64,000 nucleotides of DNA from Hevea brasiliensis (GCF_030052815.1 NC_079505.1:65023399-65087398), one strand, 5' to 3'. Shown: positions 1 through 12,747, counted from the stretch's first letter. Made by a program: numbers and translations. The notes: generated from the sequence alone by a model not told the origin.

Positions 1-173
1 CCAGTGTCGGGAAAAGACTTTGTGGTCTACAGTGATGCTTCCCATAATGGGCTAAGGTGTGTTCTGATGCAAGAGGAGAAAGTGGTAGCCTATGCTTCCA
101 GGCAGCTAAAGCCACATAAAAAGAATTACCCCATCCATGATCTGGAGTTAGCAGCAATCATTTTCACACTGAA
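1..173 (+). pseudogene. Retroelement RNase H, N-terminal piece
   Basis: The frame starting at position 1 encodes the start of a Ty3/gypsy RNase H domain. The catalytic Asp of the YSDAS motif and the HDLELAA motif carrying the catalytic Glu are visible. The frame is cut at 173 by the solo LTR, and the same domain resumes at 4298-4303 with an isoleucine-tryptophan-arginine-histidine run. It is a fragment of the polyprotein that continues at 4303 and cannot act alone. Confidence 0.85.
169..173. repeat. Target site duplication CTGAA, left copy
   Basis: CTGAA directly precedes the LTR terminus TGTGACA. The second copy is at 4298-4302, straight after TGTTACA. Five bases is the usual Ty3/gypsy length, and removing one copy plus the LTR restores the RNase H frame. 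Confidence 0.92.
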
Positions 174-3100
174 TGTGACACCCCTTGCCTGTCTACAGTG
201 TAGCCGAGCAAGGCATGTCACACTTGGTGCCGGAGCACCTTATCTTATCTTACTTTATTCTTTTAATAATTTGTTCTCGTTATATTTTAATATCAATTAT
301 TTTTCTGAGGAGAAACCAGCGGAGTTTCCCCTATTTCTATTACCATTTGGCATATTTCACTATTTACCTGCTTGAAATTTTCAATAATATTTTCCATATA
401 ATAATTCATCCATATTCATATCATCAATTCAAAAATCATTATGTAAATCAAATCCATACTCATTTGTACAAATTCATTCATGCTTATTACATATATCGAA
501 ATTCTTAATTTCATTAGTTTACATAATTTGTAAACTATTTGCATAAATTTATAATTTACATCAGGTGCATATTACATACAATTTCCTAATTTTCATTACA
601 ACATAATAAATAATTATAATGCACAAATTACATAATATGACTAATGTAAGCCCTATCTACATGCATTGCTGAGGAGGTGACAACCTTGAGCACTTCTGAC
701 ATTTCTGCAGATTAGAACTCCAAAATCTCAGTCTAATATCCACTGGGCTTTATCTTCAGTACCTGCGCGAGTAAACAAATCCATCACGCTAAACATTTCT
801 GCTTAGTGGTGCAATAATATAACAAAGAAAATAATATACAAAATACATATATAAATAAAACATAGTTCATTGTAACATTTATTTAAATTATAATTCTATT
901 ACTAATCTTTTGTATTTTTTAATTCAATATTTTCTAGGTTATCTTTGATTATTTCATAATAACTAAAGCTCTCACAGTCATTTCATAATAGATAAATTTT
1001 TAATATCAGTCCAGTTCATTTCAATTCTTTCTGCTAAATAACTAATCTAATTTGTTTTAGGTCTTCTTACTCTTTTATTTAATTTCTAATATTTTTAACT
1101 TATTTCAATAAATTTTACTGCCCAAGTAACCTATGACAAGCTGACTAAACTGGATAACGGGTCGTTGGCACTGAACACCACGGTGCCTCGGGCTGTCATA
1201 CCATGGGACGTGTAAGCTCAGTACGTCAACCATGTATGCGGTCAGTATGGCTAAAAAGCCATGATAACATATCGGTATGGCTAAAATCCATGATAATAAG
1301 TAATCGGGCATAAAAGCCATGAGTGCGGGCATAAAGCCATAAATACAGGCATAAAGCCTTACGCAGTACTACTAAAACAATACTCTATTGGCATGCCAAT
1401 CTATCCAATCTGACACACATGTCTAGGCAATACAAGGGCACATAATATCATTAAATGTTAATATATTGTATTTTATGACTTCATTATTTCATGACAAATT
1501 CCAATTATAATTTATAACATTTCAATTATATTCCTAACAGAAGTATAAATTTTTTAAAATATATTTCTACATGAATTTTGCCTTCATCATAATTCTTATA
1601 TTTATTCATTATATTATTTGTGTTGATCACAATTCACAACAATGGTTCTCATATACCATTATACTCAAAGTACTTTTCCTTTATACAATAATGAGAACTA
1701 ATGTCTCATTCATACATTAATATGATCTATTTATTCATTTCACAATTTATATAATTTATCATTCATATTTCAAGTAATCCATGAACATTTCATGGATTTC
1801 AAATTTAACTAAATTTTTCTTAAATCCTAGAGTCACTCAATTTCAAGAATTTAAATTTATTAATCACATTATCTATATTAACTATCTTAATAGTTTTTCT
1901 AATTTAGTATACCATTTCCTATATCATTGGGGTTACTATTCACTTGACCATTTCCCTTTAAAGGTTGACTTTTTAATTCATAATAGATTTGTTAAGCCTA
2001 AGTTCACCAAGATACCACATTTTGCATTTTATTTTTATTGGCATTGATTGCCAAACTCAATTCCTAGCCTCCTAGGTTTTATTTCAAATCTTCAGAATTT
2101 GAGGTTCAAATTTACTGTTCCATTGGACCTTGATACAGTAAAAATTTGACAAAACTTTCTTCATGAAAGTTGTTCCTTTATGTGTCTTCTTTAATTCCCT
2201 TTTTGAATCACTCCATTTGGAGTTTTTTAGCTCAAGTTATGGCCATTTTACCATAACTGGCCGGATTGACTTGTACCTAGAATTTCTGAGCGGAATTAGT
2301 TTTGCCAGATTTAGTGTCTTAACTGTGGTAGACAATTCCATTAGGTTAAGTTCAGAATTTGAGTTTGTGTTCTACATGAAGGTTGTTCTAAATTGTTTGA
2401 TATAAATTTCAGGTCAATTGGACGTTTCTACACTGAGTTATGACCATTTGAACAAATACTGTTCATTTGGTCAATTTTTAGGATCAGCAGGTTGGTTACC
2501 CAGATTTGGTCAATTTTTAGGGTATTCTAAGTTTGTTTTCAGGGCAAAGTTTCGTCATCAAAGTTGTGCCATTAAGTGTCTAGTTTCATGTCCAATTGGC
2601 CTTGTACCAATTGAACCTACACCTCTCAAGTTACAGCTGCCCAAACTTGCTAGACTCACATTTAGCCCTACAGGTCCTATGAGGCAGCATACCCAACCTC
2701 AAATCCAAAGCCACAATCCACTTCAATTCCTCATCAAACACAGCCAAGTGGTCACTAATTGACCAATAGGACTTCCATTTACCAACACATGAGTAAAACT
2801 CTAATTTTTCCCCAAACCCTAACTCACCTTCTCCCCTAATTCGTGCAACTCATTCAATCTTCCCTTCTAATGCATATATAAGCATCCTTCATCATTCATA
2901 AACATAAATAAACTCAACAAACACATGAAACTAGCCACATACCAAGGCTGGCCAAAATTTTTATGTTGTTTCTTCATGGACATTTTCTTTGGTTTTTTAA
3001 GTAATTTCCTTATAATTTTACTTGATTTCAAAGTTAGAAGAAGGAGAAAGGTAAAATTAGCACTAAACTTTTTGAAACCAAACTTGAGCTTGTTAATCTT

Positions 3101-4297
3101 CAAGATTTCTCCTAGAATCATAATAATTATAATCAATTATAACTTCACTTTCCCAAATTAAATATCCAATAAAAATTCAACAGCATTTCCCCTTAAATTG
3201 GACTAAACTCCTATCATAAATCTCAAATCCACAAACCATTAATACCCAATATGGCAGCTTGTGCATTCAAATTTATATATAATGATCCAATAGTCAGATA
3301 AATCCCAAATTTTAATCATATATTCAAGACATCCCTATACAATATAAGTAAAAATGTTAGCATCAAATCATCTCTATATCATGAGATATCAAAATATTTA
3401 TTCAACCCTTCAAAATCTGAATTTTTGCAGAAATCAGTCTTACTCAAACAGCTCATGCAAAACAATTTATATCTCATAAACCACAAGTCTAAAATTCACC
3501 AAATTTTAACACAACAGCCAAAATATCCAAAATATCATTTGTACCAAATTTCATAATTTTCTAAGCATCCTAACTATTTTTTTTTCTCAAATTTCAGTAG
3601 CCAAAATTTAGAATTTAACTTGCAGACAGCCTGTGTTCAACAATATATTTCTCCAAATCCAACCATTGAACAATCACCAAATTTTAACCATAACTTCTAC
3701 ACATACATACCTCAAATATATCCAAAACTCAATAGTATAAGTTTAGCCAAACTCACCTAGACGGAAGAGAAACATGCTGCCCCTACTGAACCCCCATTTC
3801 TACTACTGTTCACCTCCTTCTCCATTCCTCTCTTTTTAATTCTTGTATCTTAGACTAAAACCCTTCTTTTCCTCTTGTTAGTGTTCTTTCTTGCTATAGA
3901 AACTCAGAAAAAAAAAAAAAAAATCAGCACCAACTCCCTCTTCCCTTCTCTTCTTCTCCTTCTTCCTTTCTTTCTTTCTTTTCCTTTCTTTTTCCTCCTT
4001 TCCTCTTTCCTGATTTTGCTATCCTCTTCTTCTCTTTTATATATTTATTTATTTATAGAAACTGCTAGAGAAACTAGCTCACGTGGATGTGTAGCTGCTG
4101 TCCACTTTTTTTAATTCAAATTTCATTTTGGTCCCCCAACTTTCCAAAAATCCTATTTTCCACCCCAAAACTTCTATTACTTTTTTTTTCAAGTCCAAGT
4201 TCACATTAAATTTGTTTCTCCCCAAAACTTTATAATTTTTATTTCTATTTCTAATAACAACTATATTAAATATTTTCTCAAAAGTTGGGGTGTTACA
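174..4297 (-). mobile_element. Solo LTR, minus strand, 4124 bp
   Basis: On the plus strand it begins TGTGACACCCC and ends GGGGTGTTACA, so it has TG...CA termini. It is flanked by the 5-bp direct repeat CTGAA (169-173 and 4298-4302), proving insertion into the RNase H frame. No primer site or coding region is inside, so it is a solo LTR left by LTR-LTR recombination. Its 3' half matches the other Tekay-type LTRs here: the end block, the paired hairpins near 765-815, the 20-bp ggcataaagccat-type repeats near 1260-1370 and the palindrome near 2435-2475. Its first several hundred bases (3800-4297 on this strand) do not resemble the others. A minus-strand TATATAAAAG box is at 4034-4043 and an AG|GTGAGT donor-like site at 3751-3758. 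Confidence 0.9.
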
Positions 4298-5995
4298 CTG
4301 AAGATATGGAGGCACTACTTGTATGGCGAAAAGTGCTATATATACACAAACCACAAAAGTCTGAAGTACTTGCCAACCCAAAAGGAGCTCAATCTTAGAC
4401 AGAGATGATGGATTGAGTTCCTGAAAGACTATGATTGTGTGATAGACTACCATCCTGGGAAGGCAAATGTAGTTGTTGATGCCTTGAGCAGAAAGTCCAT
4501 TGCAGCATTGAGATCATTGCATGCCTGTTTGTCCTTAGCTTATGATGGAGCTATTTTGGCTGAGTTGCAAGTAAAGCCAAACTTGCTAAAACAATTACAA
4601 GTTGGACAAAAGGTAGATGAGAAGCTAATGATTATTATGGGCAGAATCACAAAAGGGAAGAAGACAAAATATGAGGTGAACACAGATGAATGTTTATACT
4701 ATAAAGGAAGAATGTGTGTACCAGATGATAGGGAATTAAAGAAAAGCATTCTGAAAGAAGCACACCACAGTTTTTATGCTATGCACCCAGGAAGTACTAA
4801 AATGTATCATGATTTGAAGCCTCATTACTGGTGGCCTAGTATGAAAAAGGACATAGCTGACTATGTGACTAGATGTTTGACATGTCAGCAAGTCAAGGCA
4901 GAACATCAAGTTCCATCAGGTTTGTTACAGCCTATAAGCATACCTGAATGGAAATGGGATTGGGTTACCATGGATTTTGTAAGTGGTCTATCTCTCACCC
5001 AGAAGAAACGTGATGCAGTATGGGTGATAGTAGATAGATTAACCAAGTCAGCTCATTTTCAGCCAGTCAGAACTGACTACTCACTGGAAAAGCTCACAAA
5101 ATTGTATATCAGTGAGATAGTTAGACTGCATGGAATCCCACTTCCATCATATCTGATAGAGACCCAAGGTTCACACCCAGATTTTAGAAGAAGTTATAAG
5201 AAGCCTTGAGCACACAACTTCATTTTAGGATGGCTTTTCATCCTCAAACGGATGGATAGTCAGAACGAGTAATCTAAGTCCTTGAGGATATGCTAAGGAG
5301 TTGTGTTATTGAGTTTGAGGGAAGTTGGGACAGATACCTCCCACTAGCAAAATTTGCCTATAACAATAGCTACCAGAGTAGCATTCAGATGGCTCCATAT
5401 GAGGCACTGTATGAGAGGAAGTGCAGAACACTACAATGTTGGACAGAATTGGGTGAAGATAAGCTTGTGGGATCAGACTTGGTGAAACAGACTGAGGAGA
5501 AGGTTAAATTGATAAAAGCTGATTTGAAGGTTTCCTCAAACAGACAGAAATCTTATACTGACTTGAAGAGAAAAGATATAGAATGTGAAGTTGGCTACAA
5601 GGTGTTTCTCAAAGTATCACCATGAAAGAAGGTGTTAAGGTTTGGGAGAAAGGGTAGGTTAAGCCCTAGGTTCATTGGCCCATATGAAGTCATTGAGTGT
5701 GTGGGTCTAGTAGCCTATAGGCTAGCTTTACCACCAGAGCTGGACAAGATCCATAATGTGTTTCATGTGTCTATGCTGAGAAGATACCGATCAGACCCTT
5801 CACATGTCATCTCCATGGAAGAGATTAAAATACAACCAGACTTGACATATGAAGAGGAACCAAAAAGGATTCTGGCTCAGGAAATAAAAGAACTGCGGAA
5901 CAAGCAGATTCCACTGGTGAAAGTGCTTTGGAGGCACCACAACACTGAAGAGGCAACCTAGAAAAGCGAAGAGATGACAAGGCAACAGTTCCCTC
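4298..5995 (+). pseudogene. Decayed RNase H / integrase / chromodomain-like tail
   Basis: Continues the frame cut at 173. After the rest of RNase H (HKSLKYL motif, DALSRK linker) comes an integrase: zinc-binding His and CLTCQQ cysteines (about 4770-4900), then a core with the first Asp in MDFVSG (about 4970). The second-Asp region is frameshifted near 5145-5180, and the third-motif region reads DG-stop-SERVI-stop. The C-terminal tail has the KQIPLVKVLW block of plant chromoviruses (about 5905-5935). In-frame stops are TGA 4406, TAG 5257, TAA 5275, TGA 5623 and TAG 5959. Each but perhaps the first equals a conserved Gln or Trp codon changed by C-to-T or G-to-A. Non-functional. Confidence 0.88.
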
Positions 5996-6035
5996 AACTG
6001 TTTACATTAGGTAAATTTCAAGGATGAAATTTTTG

Positions 6036-6050
6036 TTAGAGGGGAAGAGC
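6036..6050 (+). other. Polypurine tract before 3' LTR
   Basis: The stretch TAGAGGGGAAGAGC sits directly before the LTR start TGTAACGCCC. In Ty3/gypsy elements this is where plus-strand DNA synthesis starts. A similar tract (AAAGGGGGAAGAAT) precedes the 3' LTR at 59222. Confidence 0.75.
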
Positions 6051-9000
6051 TGTAACGCCCTCACTTTAGATAGTCTGTACATTCTACTATTCCGATGGCT
6101 AATGTCTATCTAGACAGTCAGAATGTCTAGAACTATATTTAAACTAGAGTCAGGAGTCATAACAACTCAAATAATGATAAGAAAAATTAAGGAAAAATTT
6201 AAGAGATGAAATGTGATAAGGTTAAATGAGCTGAAGCTACAGCGATGGGTAACCCTAACGGGAAGCGGTTGTGAAGACAGCTAGAGACCCTAGACCCATG
6301 AAAAATCTTGTGAAATAATTTTTAGGACTCCAGTAAAGAGTTATTGAGGCTTAGATAATAATAGAATACCAAGAAAATACTAAGAAAATTTTGTAAATTA
6401 GTACAGACAATTTTAACCCGATAAGCCAAATGAATGGCATTTTGGTCATTTTACCTTCAGAGATGATTTTTGACCAACTTGTCCATCTAAGTAAGTGAGG
6501 TATTATGACATAAAATGTGAATAAATATTGATGAAAATTTAATTAAAAATGAGTAAAAAGAAAGAAGAAAAGAAATAAAATGAAAAGAAATTAAATAAGG
6601 ATTATTACATAAACATGACATCAAGGTGATGCAATTAAAATTTTTCCACCAATCACATTTAGACAAGTCTAAGTATAAAAGTTAGAAATGAGAAAAATAA
6701 ATAAAAAATTCACCATCTTCTACCTCTTTCCTTTGTTGGCCGAAAATCTCTCTCTCTCCTTTCCATTGATATTCCTTCATCAAGCTTCAAGTTTCTTGAT
6801 CTCTTCCCATAAAACCCATAACTTCCTTCATAAAAACTTGTCACCTACTCTTGCTAAGGTGTTTGACAGCTAAGAAAAGCAAAGAAAGTGAAGATTTAAC
6901 AAAGTTATAATTGGCTCACTTCAAGGTTAGTGCCAAATCCTTTCCCTCTCTCTTTATATTCTTGGTTAGGACTAAGAATTTGGTTAGAAATTAAAGGAAT
7001 TGAACCAAAATGTGCATGTTAGGGTACCTATACATTTTCGGCAGCCATGAATGAATGATGGCTTTGATGAATTTTAATGGAATTAAAGCGTGTAGTGATG
7101 GCCTATGATGAGACTATATGCATTTGAATCTTGATTTTTCATGTATGGTGTAAAATGGAGAAATTGAGAATTAGGATTTGAGCAAAATTAGGGTTTTGCC
7201 AATTTGATGGTGAATTGATATTCTAATGGCCAATTAGTGACCATTTGGAATGGTTTAACCATAAAATGAAGTTTGTTTTGGTATTGGATTATGAATTGGG
7301 GTGCTGCCATTTTGTGCTAGAAATTCTAGACTTGAGTCCAGTGGGTTTGGATAGCCATAACTTGTCTTGTGCAGCTTTAATTGGTGTAAGGCCAATTGGA
7401 GGTGAAACTAGAGACATAATACCACAATTTTTATGAAGAGACCCTGCCCAGAAAATAAACTTAGAGTGAATTAAAATTTGCCTAAATTCGGGTAACCAAA
7501 TTCTAGACCTGGAAAAATGACCAAATGAACAGTGTTTGTTCATATGGCCATAACTTTGTGTAGAGAGGTCCAAATGACCTGATTTTTGAACCCATGGAAA
7601 GCTTAGACAATGCAGAACAACTTTCATGAGGAACAAAACCTAAATTCTGATCATAACCTATTCGAATTGCTAGCTAAATTTAGGACACCAAAACTACTAA
7701 AACTAAATATGCCTAAAAAATCTAGAAATGGACTAATTCAGCCAGTTATGGTAAAAATGCCATAAATTGAGCTACAAAACTCCAAATTGAGTGATTCAAA
7801 AAGAAAATTAAAGAAGACATATTAAGGAACAACTTTGATAAAGAACATTTAGCCAAATTCCTACTGTAGATTGGTCCAATGAAACAGTAAACCTAAGTGA
7901 CTAAATCTGAATTTTTGGAATTACTTCCAATGAACTTTGAATTGAAATTGGCAACTAATGCCAACAAATGTAAAATCCAAAATGTGGTATTTTGGTGGAA
8001 TTAGAACTTGCATACCTATATACCTATTAATTATGAAAAAGACAACATTTTTGTATGAATAGTAAGGTAAATAGTAACCACTAAACATCAAATACAAAGA
8101 ATTAAATAATTAACTTTGTTAACATGCTATAGTATGCCTAGTATGATTAGTTTGGATATGTTGGCATGCTAATAGGATTTTGATTGTTGACTGCCTATGG
8201 CTTCGTGCCAATTCATGATTTATGGAATTTCGTGCCATTTCGTAGTTTATGGCATTTCGTGCCATTTTGTGATATTATGGCCTATGGCCATTTTGCTATG
8301 TTTGACACACTTGGCTTTATGTCCGATGATTAATATGACTTGTTAGCTATTCTGTTGCACACCTGGCAGACACTATGCGATCGATGTTGTGATGGCCCAA
8401 GGTACTTGGTATCCAATGCCAGTTTACCCGTTTATCCAGTCCAATCAACTAGTATAGGTTACTTGGGCAACCAAAATAAGTTTTAATAATTTATTACCAA
8501 ATAATGAATATAAAAAGTACTAAATTAATAATATTACTAATAATTACCAAAATTTCAGTCTGCATAAAATAAAAACATAATTTCTACATATTTATTTATT
8601 CAGTTTATTTTTATTTTATATTGGCACCACTAAGCTATATTACTTAGCGCGTCGCTTTTTGCCACGCGTAGGTACTGGAGACACAGATAAAGAGCTCAGC
8701 AAACCTCAGACTGGGTAAGAGTCCAGATCTGCGTTGAGTCCGGTGTCACCTCCACTACAGTGCATTTTGGGTAGGACCCATTAGGCTTGTTTGTAGTTTT
8801 GCATTTTGTAGTTATGTATTCATTTTGTATTGTAAATTATGAACCTGTGTAATTATTGTAAATTATGCAAATTAATGAAGATTAAGATTTCTTTTGTAAA
8901 TGTGATGATAAATTTATTTATGTATAGAATGTTTGAAATTATGAATGGCAATGTTGAGATGAAGCATTGGAATAGAATATGAGAAAGAATTTACATTATT

Positions 9001-9215
9001 GAGATCATATTACTGAAATTCTAAACAGGTGGAATTCGTTAAAATCGTTGATAAATTAGGGAAAATTCCATCAGTTTCTTCGATAAATAAATTAACCCTA
9101 AGTAATAAAATAAAATGTGAATACTAGAAACTATAATAAGATAAATTAAGACGCTCCGGCACCTAGTGTGACATGCCTCACTCGGCTACACTATAGACTA
9201 GTAAGGGGTGTCACA
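6051..9215 (+). mobile_element. 3' LTR of the element at 1-9215 (3165 bp)
   Basis: Starts TGTAACGCCC after the polypurine tract and ends GGGTGTCACA. It shares blocks with the other Tekay-type LTRs here: a TATA box (6674), a donor-like AAG|GTTAGT (6925/6926), the imperfect palindrome near 7508-7545, a module with the GAGCTACAAAACTCC block near 7765, repeats of a 'tatggcatttcgtgcc' kind at 8190-8290, and the paired hairpins at 8630-8668. It is the shortest and most diverged Tekay-type LTR here. Confidence 0.85.
6674..6680 (+). promoter_or_regulatory. LTR TATA box
   Basis: TATAAAA lies 623 bp into the LTR, followed by a transcribed-leader-like stretch and a donor-like AAG|GTTAGT at 6925/6926, about 245 bp downstream. 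Transcription start is not determined. Confidence 0.5.
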
Positions 9216-9370
9216 AGTAAGAAGTTTCAACTAGAAGTCAAGGAACTCCTTTTTTAGGAAAGGAGCAGGATATGATAAATAGTATTGACTGGGTGGCTTG
9301 AGAATGCATAAACTTTGTCACGTTAAAGGAGAGACTAATTCAATTGTCGATGTTGATAGGTGGTGTAAGG
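9216..9370. other. Short non-coding stretch between LTR and tandem duplication
   Basis: No recognisable coding sequence. It joins smoothly to the retroelement 3' end at 9371 and is probably more of that older element, lying just outside the duplicated unit. Confidence 0.4.
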
Positions 9371-9957
9371 AACATTTGGCACTTGGATGGAAGTCTATAT
9401 AGCTGATTGCCTATGAGATAGGTAGGAGTTGGTGCAAAAACCTTGCTCGTGGCACAAAGTAAGTGGGAAGTTCATAATGTCATGGAATTAAAAAGTACAG
9501 GTGCTTTTAGCATAGAAGAAAAGTCTTGCTAGAGTCCCCATGGCCAAGTAGGATCAATAATGATCTAGGGTAAAGTGCATAAAAAGTTATTTATTTTAGA
9601 AGGATGCTTCATGAGACATTGTAAAACAAATAGTACGAGTCACTTTTGTGTGCCATAAAGATTGGTAAAAGAAGAGAACAGAGATTAGATTTTCAAATTG
9701 CTACACTAGAGAATGGTAAAAAAATAAAGAGTGTCAAAGATGTCAGAGAAAGATTAAGGAGTGGTTGAAGGTAGAAGTTTCACTATGAAAGGATGATGAT
9801 GGCTTTTACGCTACAGCAAGGTTAGAGAATAATAGATTAGGTCCGTCAGCATATGCTGAGTTTGAGGAGCAATGACTAACCACTTTCCTTTCTTTGGCCC
9901 TTTTTGTTTAAAAATTTAAGGACAAATTTTTCTTAAGGGGGGGGGGGGGGGGAAGAA
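9371..9957 (+). mobile_element. 3' internal end of an LTR retroelement (unit A)
   Basis: Non-coding or heavily decayed DNA ending in TTCTTAAGG plus a G-rich purine tract and AAGAA right before the LTR start TGTAACAGCC. The layout is that of the end of a gypsy internal region. No integrase motif can be read. The matching part of unit B is 13778-14354. Confidence 0.6.
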
Positions 9958-10092
9958 TGTAACAGCCTGATTTTTTTTATATGCATAGAAAATATTTAAA
10001 AATTAGACTATTAATTTATCACTATTTTATTCATGGTATTATATTAGTATTTTCATAATAATGATATTTTTACTTTATGGTTATTTTTACAT

Positions 10093-10172
<80 letters not shown>

Positions 10173-12096
10173 TTGTCATCATCAAAAATTAATTAAAGTT
10201 ATTTAAGATTAAATTATATTAAATTTCTTTAGAGTATTATTATCATTATTACAAAAGTTTTATTTAATTTAAATATATAAAAGAATTTTGGACCTAATTG
10301 TATATATCTAAAAAGTTTAGGGACCAATAGGGTTAAAACTTTCCAGGAATGAATATGGACAAGTGCATGTCCAGATTCATTCTCAGAATAAAAAAAAAAT
10401 AGTAGCTATACTTTTTCTCTTTCTCCCCCCTATCTTCTTCCCTCTCCCTCTCGTCACTCTCTTCCCACAACCCCCCCCCCCCCCCTTTTGCAACTATCGG
10501 CAACCACCACCCAACACCACTTTCGGCGAGGAGTTCCCCCATCCTGGGTGACGCTGGTGAGCAGCCTGCTAGCCGGAGCAACACCAGAAGCAAGGGCAAA
10601 TGAGGGAGGAGAAAGAAAAATGTGCGTGCAGGAGTAGCAACTTCCAAGGGCGATTTTGGCTTCATCAGACTTCCAATCAAGGCAATTCTAGTGGCTTTGG
10701 AAAGCTTATTCCAAGAGCTTTCTTTTGATACCAATTTTGCAGCAAATGGTGGTTGGAAGAAAAAGTTATGGAGGAAAGAAGTTTTAAGTTTTTTAAGCTT
10801 TCAGATCTAGGACGATCCGACCATTGGATCGACGATCCGAGACCATCGTTGAACTCAGGGAGATGAAACCTTCGAGACGGGACTGACCCTGCTCCGATCG
10901 GACATCGTTTGAAAAGGGCGATTATCGAACGGCTTAGATCACTTAGTAAGATTTGACTTCTTGATGCCTCAAAATTAAATATAATTATATAATAATTATT
11001 AATAATTTTTTAGCTTTGTTTAGGTGCAATCAGATCGATGTTAGCTCACCGGCACTAGAGATCAAGGTTTTAAAATGATCTAGCTGCCTGTCCCAGAGTA
11101 TAGTCAATATTATAGTCGACCCTCGTATTTTCAGACATTTCGAACACGTTCCAGGTAGCACAATTTGTAAAGGTAGTCCCAAACTTAAGTTGTGTAATTT
11201 TTACCTTGATTAAGCTAGCTGATAAATTTATAAAATATTTCTGACTTAATAAAATTAAGTAAAATAATTTTCATTGATATAAAGACGATGTAGATGACCT
11301 CCAGGAATATTTTTATAATTTTTAAAGTGCTAAAAATAAATATTTGGACTGTAGAGGAGTTAGGGACTTGAGCTGGAGTTTGGAGGATTGAACCTAGATT
11401 AGGATTCTTGTAGGCCCTGGATAGGCATTTTAATTATTGTTGTGGGCCTAAGGCCCTGTGTCTTGTTGTTGGTTCATTTTTGTTTACAGGGGTTTAGGTC
11501 CAATTGTTAGGAAGACTCTGTCAAAACTTCGGCAAGACCTTAGGATTTCTTTTAATTATATAGTTTGAATTAATTATTTAATTTTCTCAATCTTTTGATA
11601 GAGATTAGTGTGTATATTTAGGTAATTGGAATCGGTAGTCTTCTCCTTCCAACCAGACCAGCTGCAGTCCAGTTGACCAGCCTGTGAGTTGGATATTGAT
11701 TATTTTTGCAATTTCAATATTAATTATATATCTGGCATACTCATGCATTTTATAAATATTTAATTATGCACATGTATAGCTAATATATTAGAGGTATTTT
11801 GGTTACTGTATATTTAATTATTGTTATTTATTTATGATTGATACCCTGAGGATAATTTAGAGCTCTGTGTATGTATTGGCGTGAGTATGGTATGGATATG
11901 GATATGGGTGGGATAGGTAGTCACTACTGGAGCTTGAATCGCTGGGACTCGATCCTTATAGAAGGATATGTCAGGGTGAGTACGGCTTTGAGTTGATCTC
12001 ACTGACCACCACACTTAGATTATTAAGTGAAAGTTCAGTTTGAGTTGACCTCGTTGGCAAGTATTCGATTAATAGAGCTGTATAGGAGATCAACTT

Positions 12097-12130
<34 letters not shown>

Positions 12131-12747
12131 ATGTAATACACTGTGTGTGTGAGTAGCTCCAAATTAACTTTTCGTGTGAATATTGAATGAATTATTTATT
12201 TTATATGTTGGATGTGCATTTCATGGTAGGATTGCACTAGCCTTAGATAGTCATAAAAATTGCATCTATAATCAATATCTAAACTCTCTGAGTCAAATAC
12301 TCATTCCTGTTCAATATTTTTTCCCAGGTTGCAGGAGGAGCGAGTTTAATTTCTTCGAGTCCACCTGCATTTTCCTTTGCAAGTTGTGCTTCTTAGTTAA
12401 TGTTTCTTGTGTCTATTTATTTATTTGTTTAATAATTAAAACTTCGCTGTGACATTGGGATATGTACTCATGATATTAATTAATGAAAAATTATTATGAT
12501 ATTAAATAGTTTGTACATGATGGGTATCAGGGTTGAGTTGAGCTCCCCTAGTTTTGGTTTCTGAAGGTTGTAAGGTTGGTTTGGCCCAAATAAAAATATA
12601 ATATTTTATCTTATTTTATTTGTATATTGGGCCTTAATTTTGGCTGTAGTTATATATTTGGAAATATTAAAGCTTACTACGGGCCTCAGAGGCTTTATGC
12701 TGACCCAGGTCCTAATGCTGATCATGCCTCTGGGATCGGGTTATGAC
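9958..12747 (+). mobile_element. LTR in unit A, 3' boundary uncertain
   Basis: Starts TGTAACAGCCTG after a polypurine tract. Two ends are possible: TGTGACA at 12454 (2497 bp), or a decayed ATCGGGTTATGAC end near 12747, which resembles the GGGTCGTGACA ends of many plant LTRs. It holds (ATT)n at about 10094-10171, a C15 run and a TA tract. Short ORFs on both strands at 10330-10810 follow low-complexity sequence and are not treated as genes. It differs from the long Tekay-type LTRs elsewhere in the window. Confidence 0.6.
10094..10171. repeat. (ATT)n microsatellite, unit A
   Basis: About 26 uninterrupted ATT/TTA triplets inside the LTR. The orthologous tract in unit B (about 14492-14576) differs in length, as expected for replication slippage after the duplication. 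Confidence 0.95.

Larger units (their letters stand above)
1..9215 (+). mobile_element. Ty3/gypsy Tekay-like retrotransposon, 5' part outside window
   Basis: The 3' part of a long-LTR chromovirus. In order: part of RNase H (1-173), a foreign solo LTR (174-4297 plus duplicated CTGAA), the rest of RNase H, integrase and a C-terminal chromodomain-like tail (to about 5990), a purine tract (6036-6050) and the 3' LTR (6051-9215). The HHCC, first integrase Asp and chromodomain-like tail place it with plant Tekay/Del chromoviruses; that clade name is from family knowledge. The coding part has several stops, so it is dead. The 5' LTR, gag and the start of pol lie left of the window. AGTAA follows the LTR and should be found before the 5' LTR if the copy is intact. 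Confidence 0.85.

Noticed and set aside
185..508. Frames running from RNase H into the LTR at position 174
   Set aside because: Chance read-through into a solo LTR; the second half has no similarity to the polyprotein.
4079..4453. 124-codon minus-strand frame across the LTR/RNase H joint
   Set aside because: It spans an insertion boundary with its target duplication and reads the RNase H antisense.
8180..8290. Regularly repeated short units that could suggest a CRISPR array
   Set aside because: Units are adjacent and diverged with no unique spacers, and the sequence is a plant LTR. It is the decayed 20-bp minisatellite.
10333..10810. Opposing frames of 133 and 62 codons with Pro/Leu/Glu-rich protein
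   Set aside because: They come from a CT-rich tract on both strands inside an LTR. The copy in unit B has a different frame structure.
12454..12747. Firm 3' end for the LTR in unit A
   Set aside because: Two plausible ends exist and no left-side target duplication is available, so I left the boundary open.
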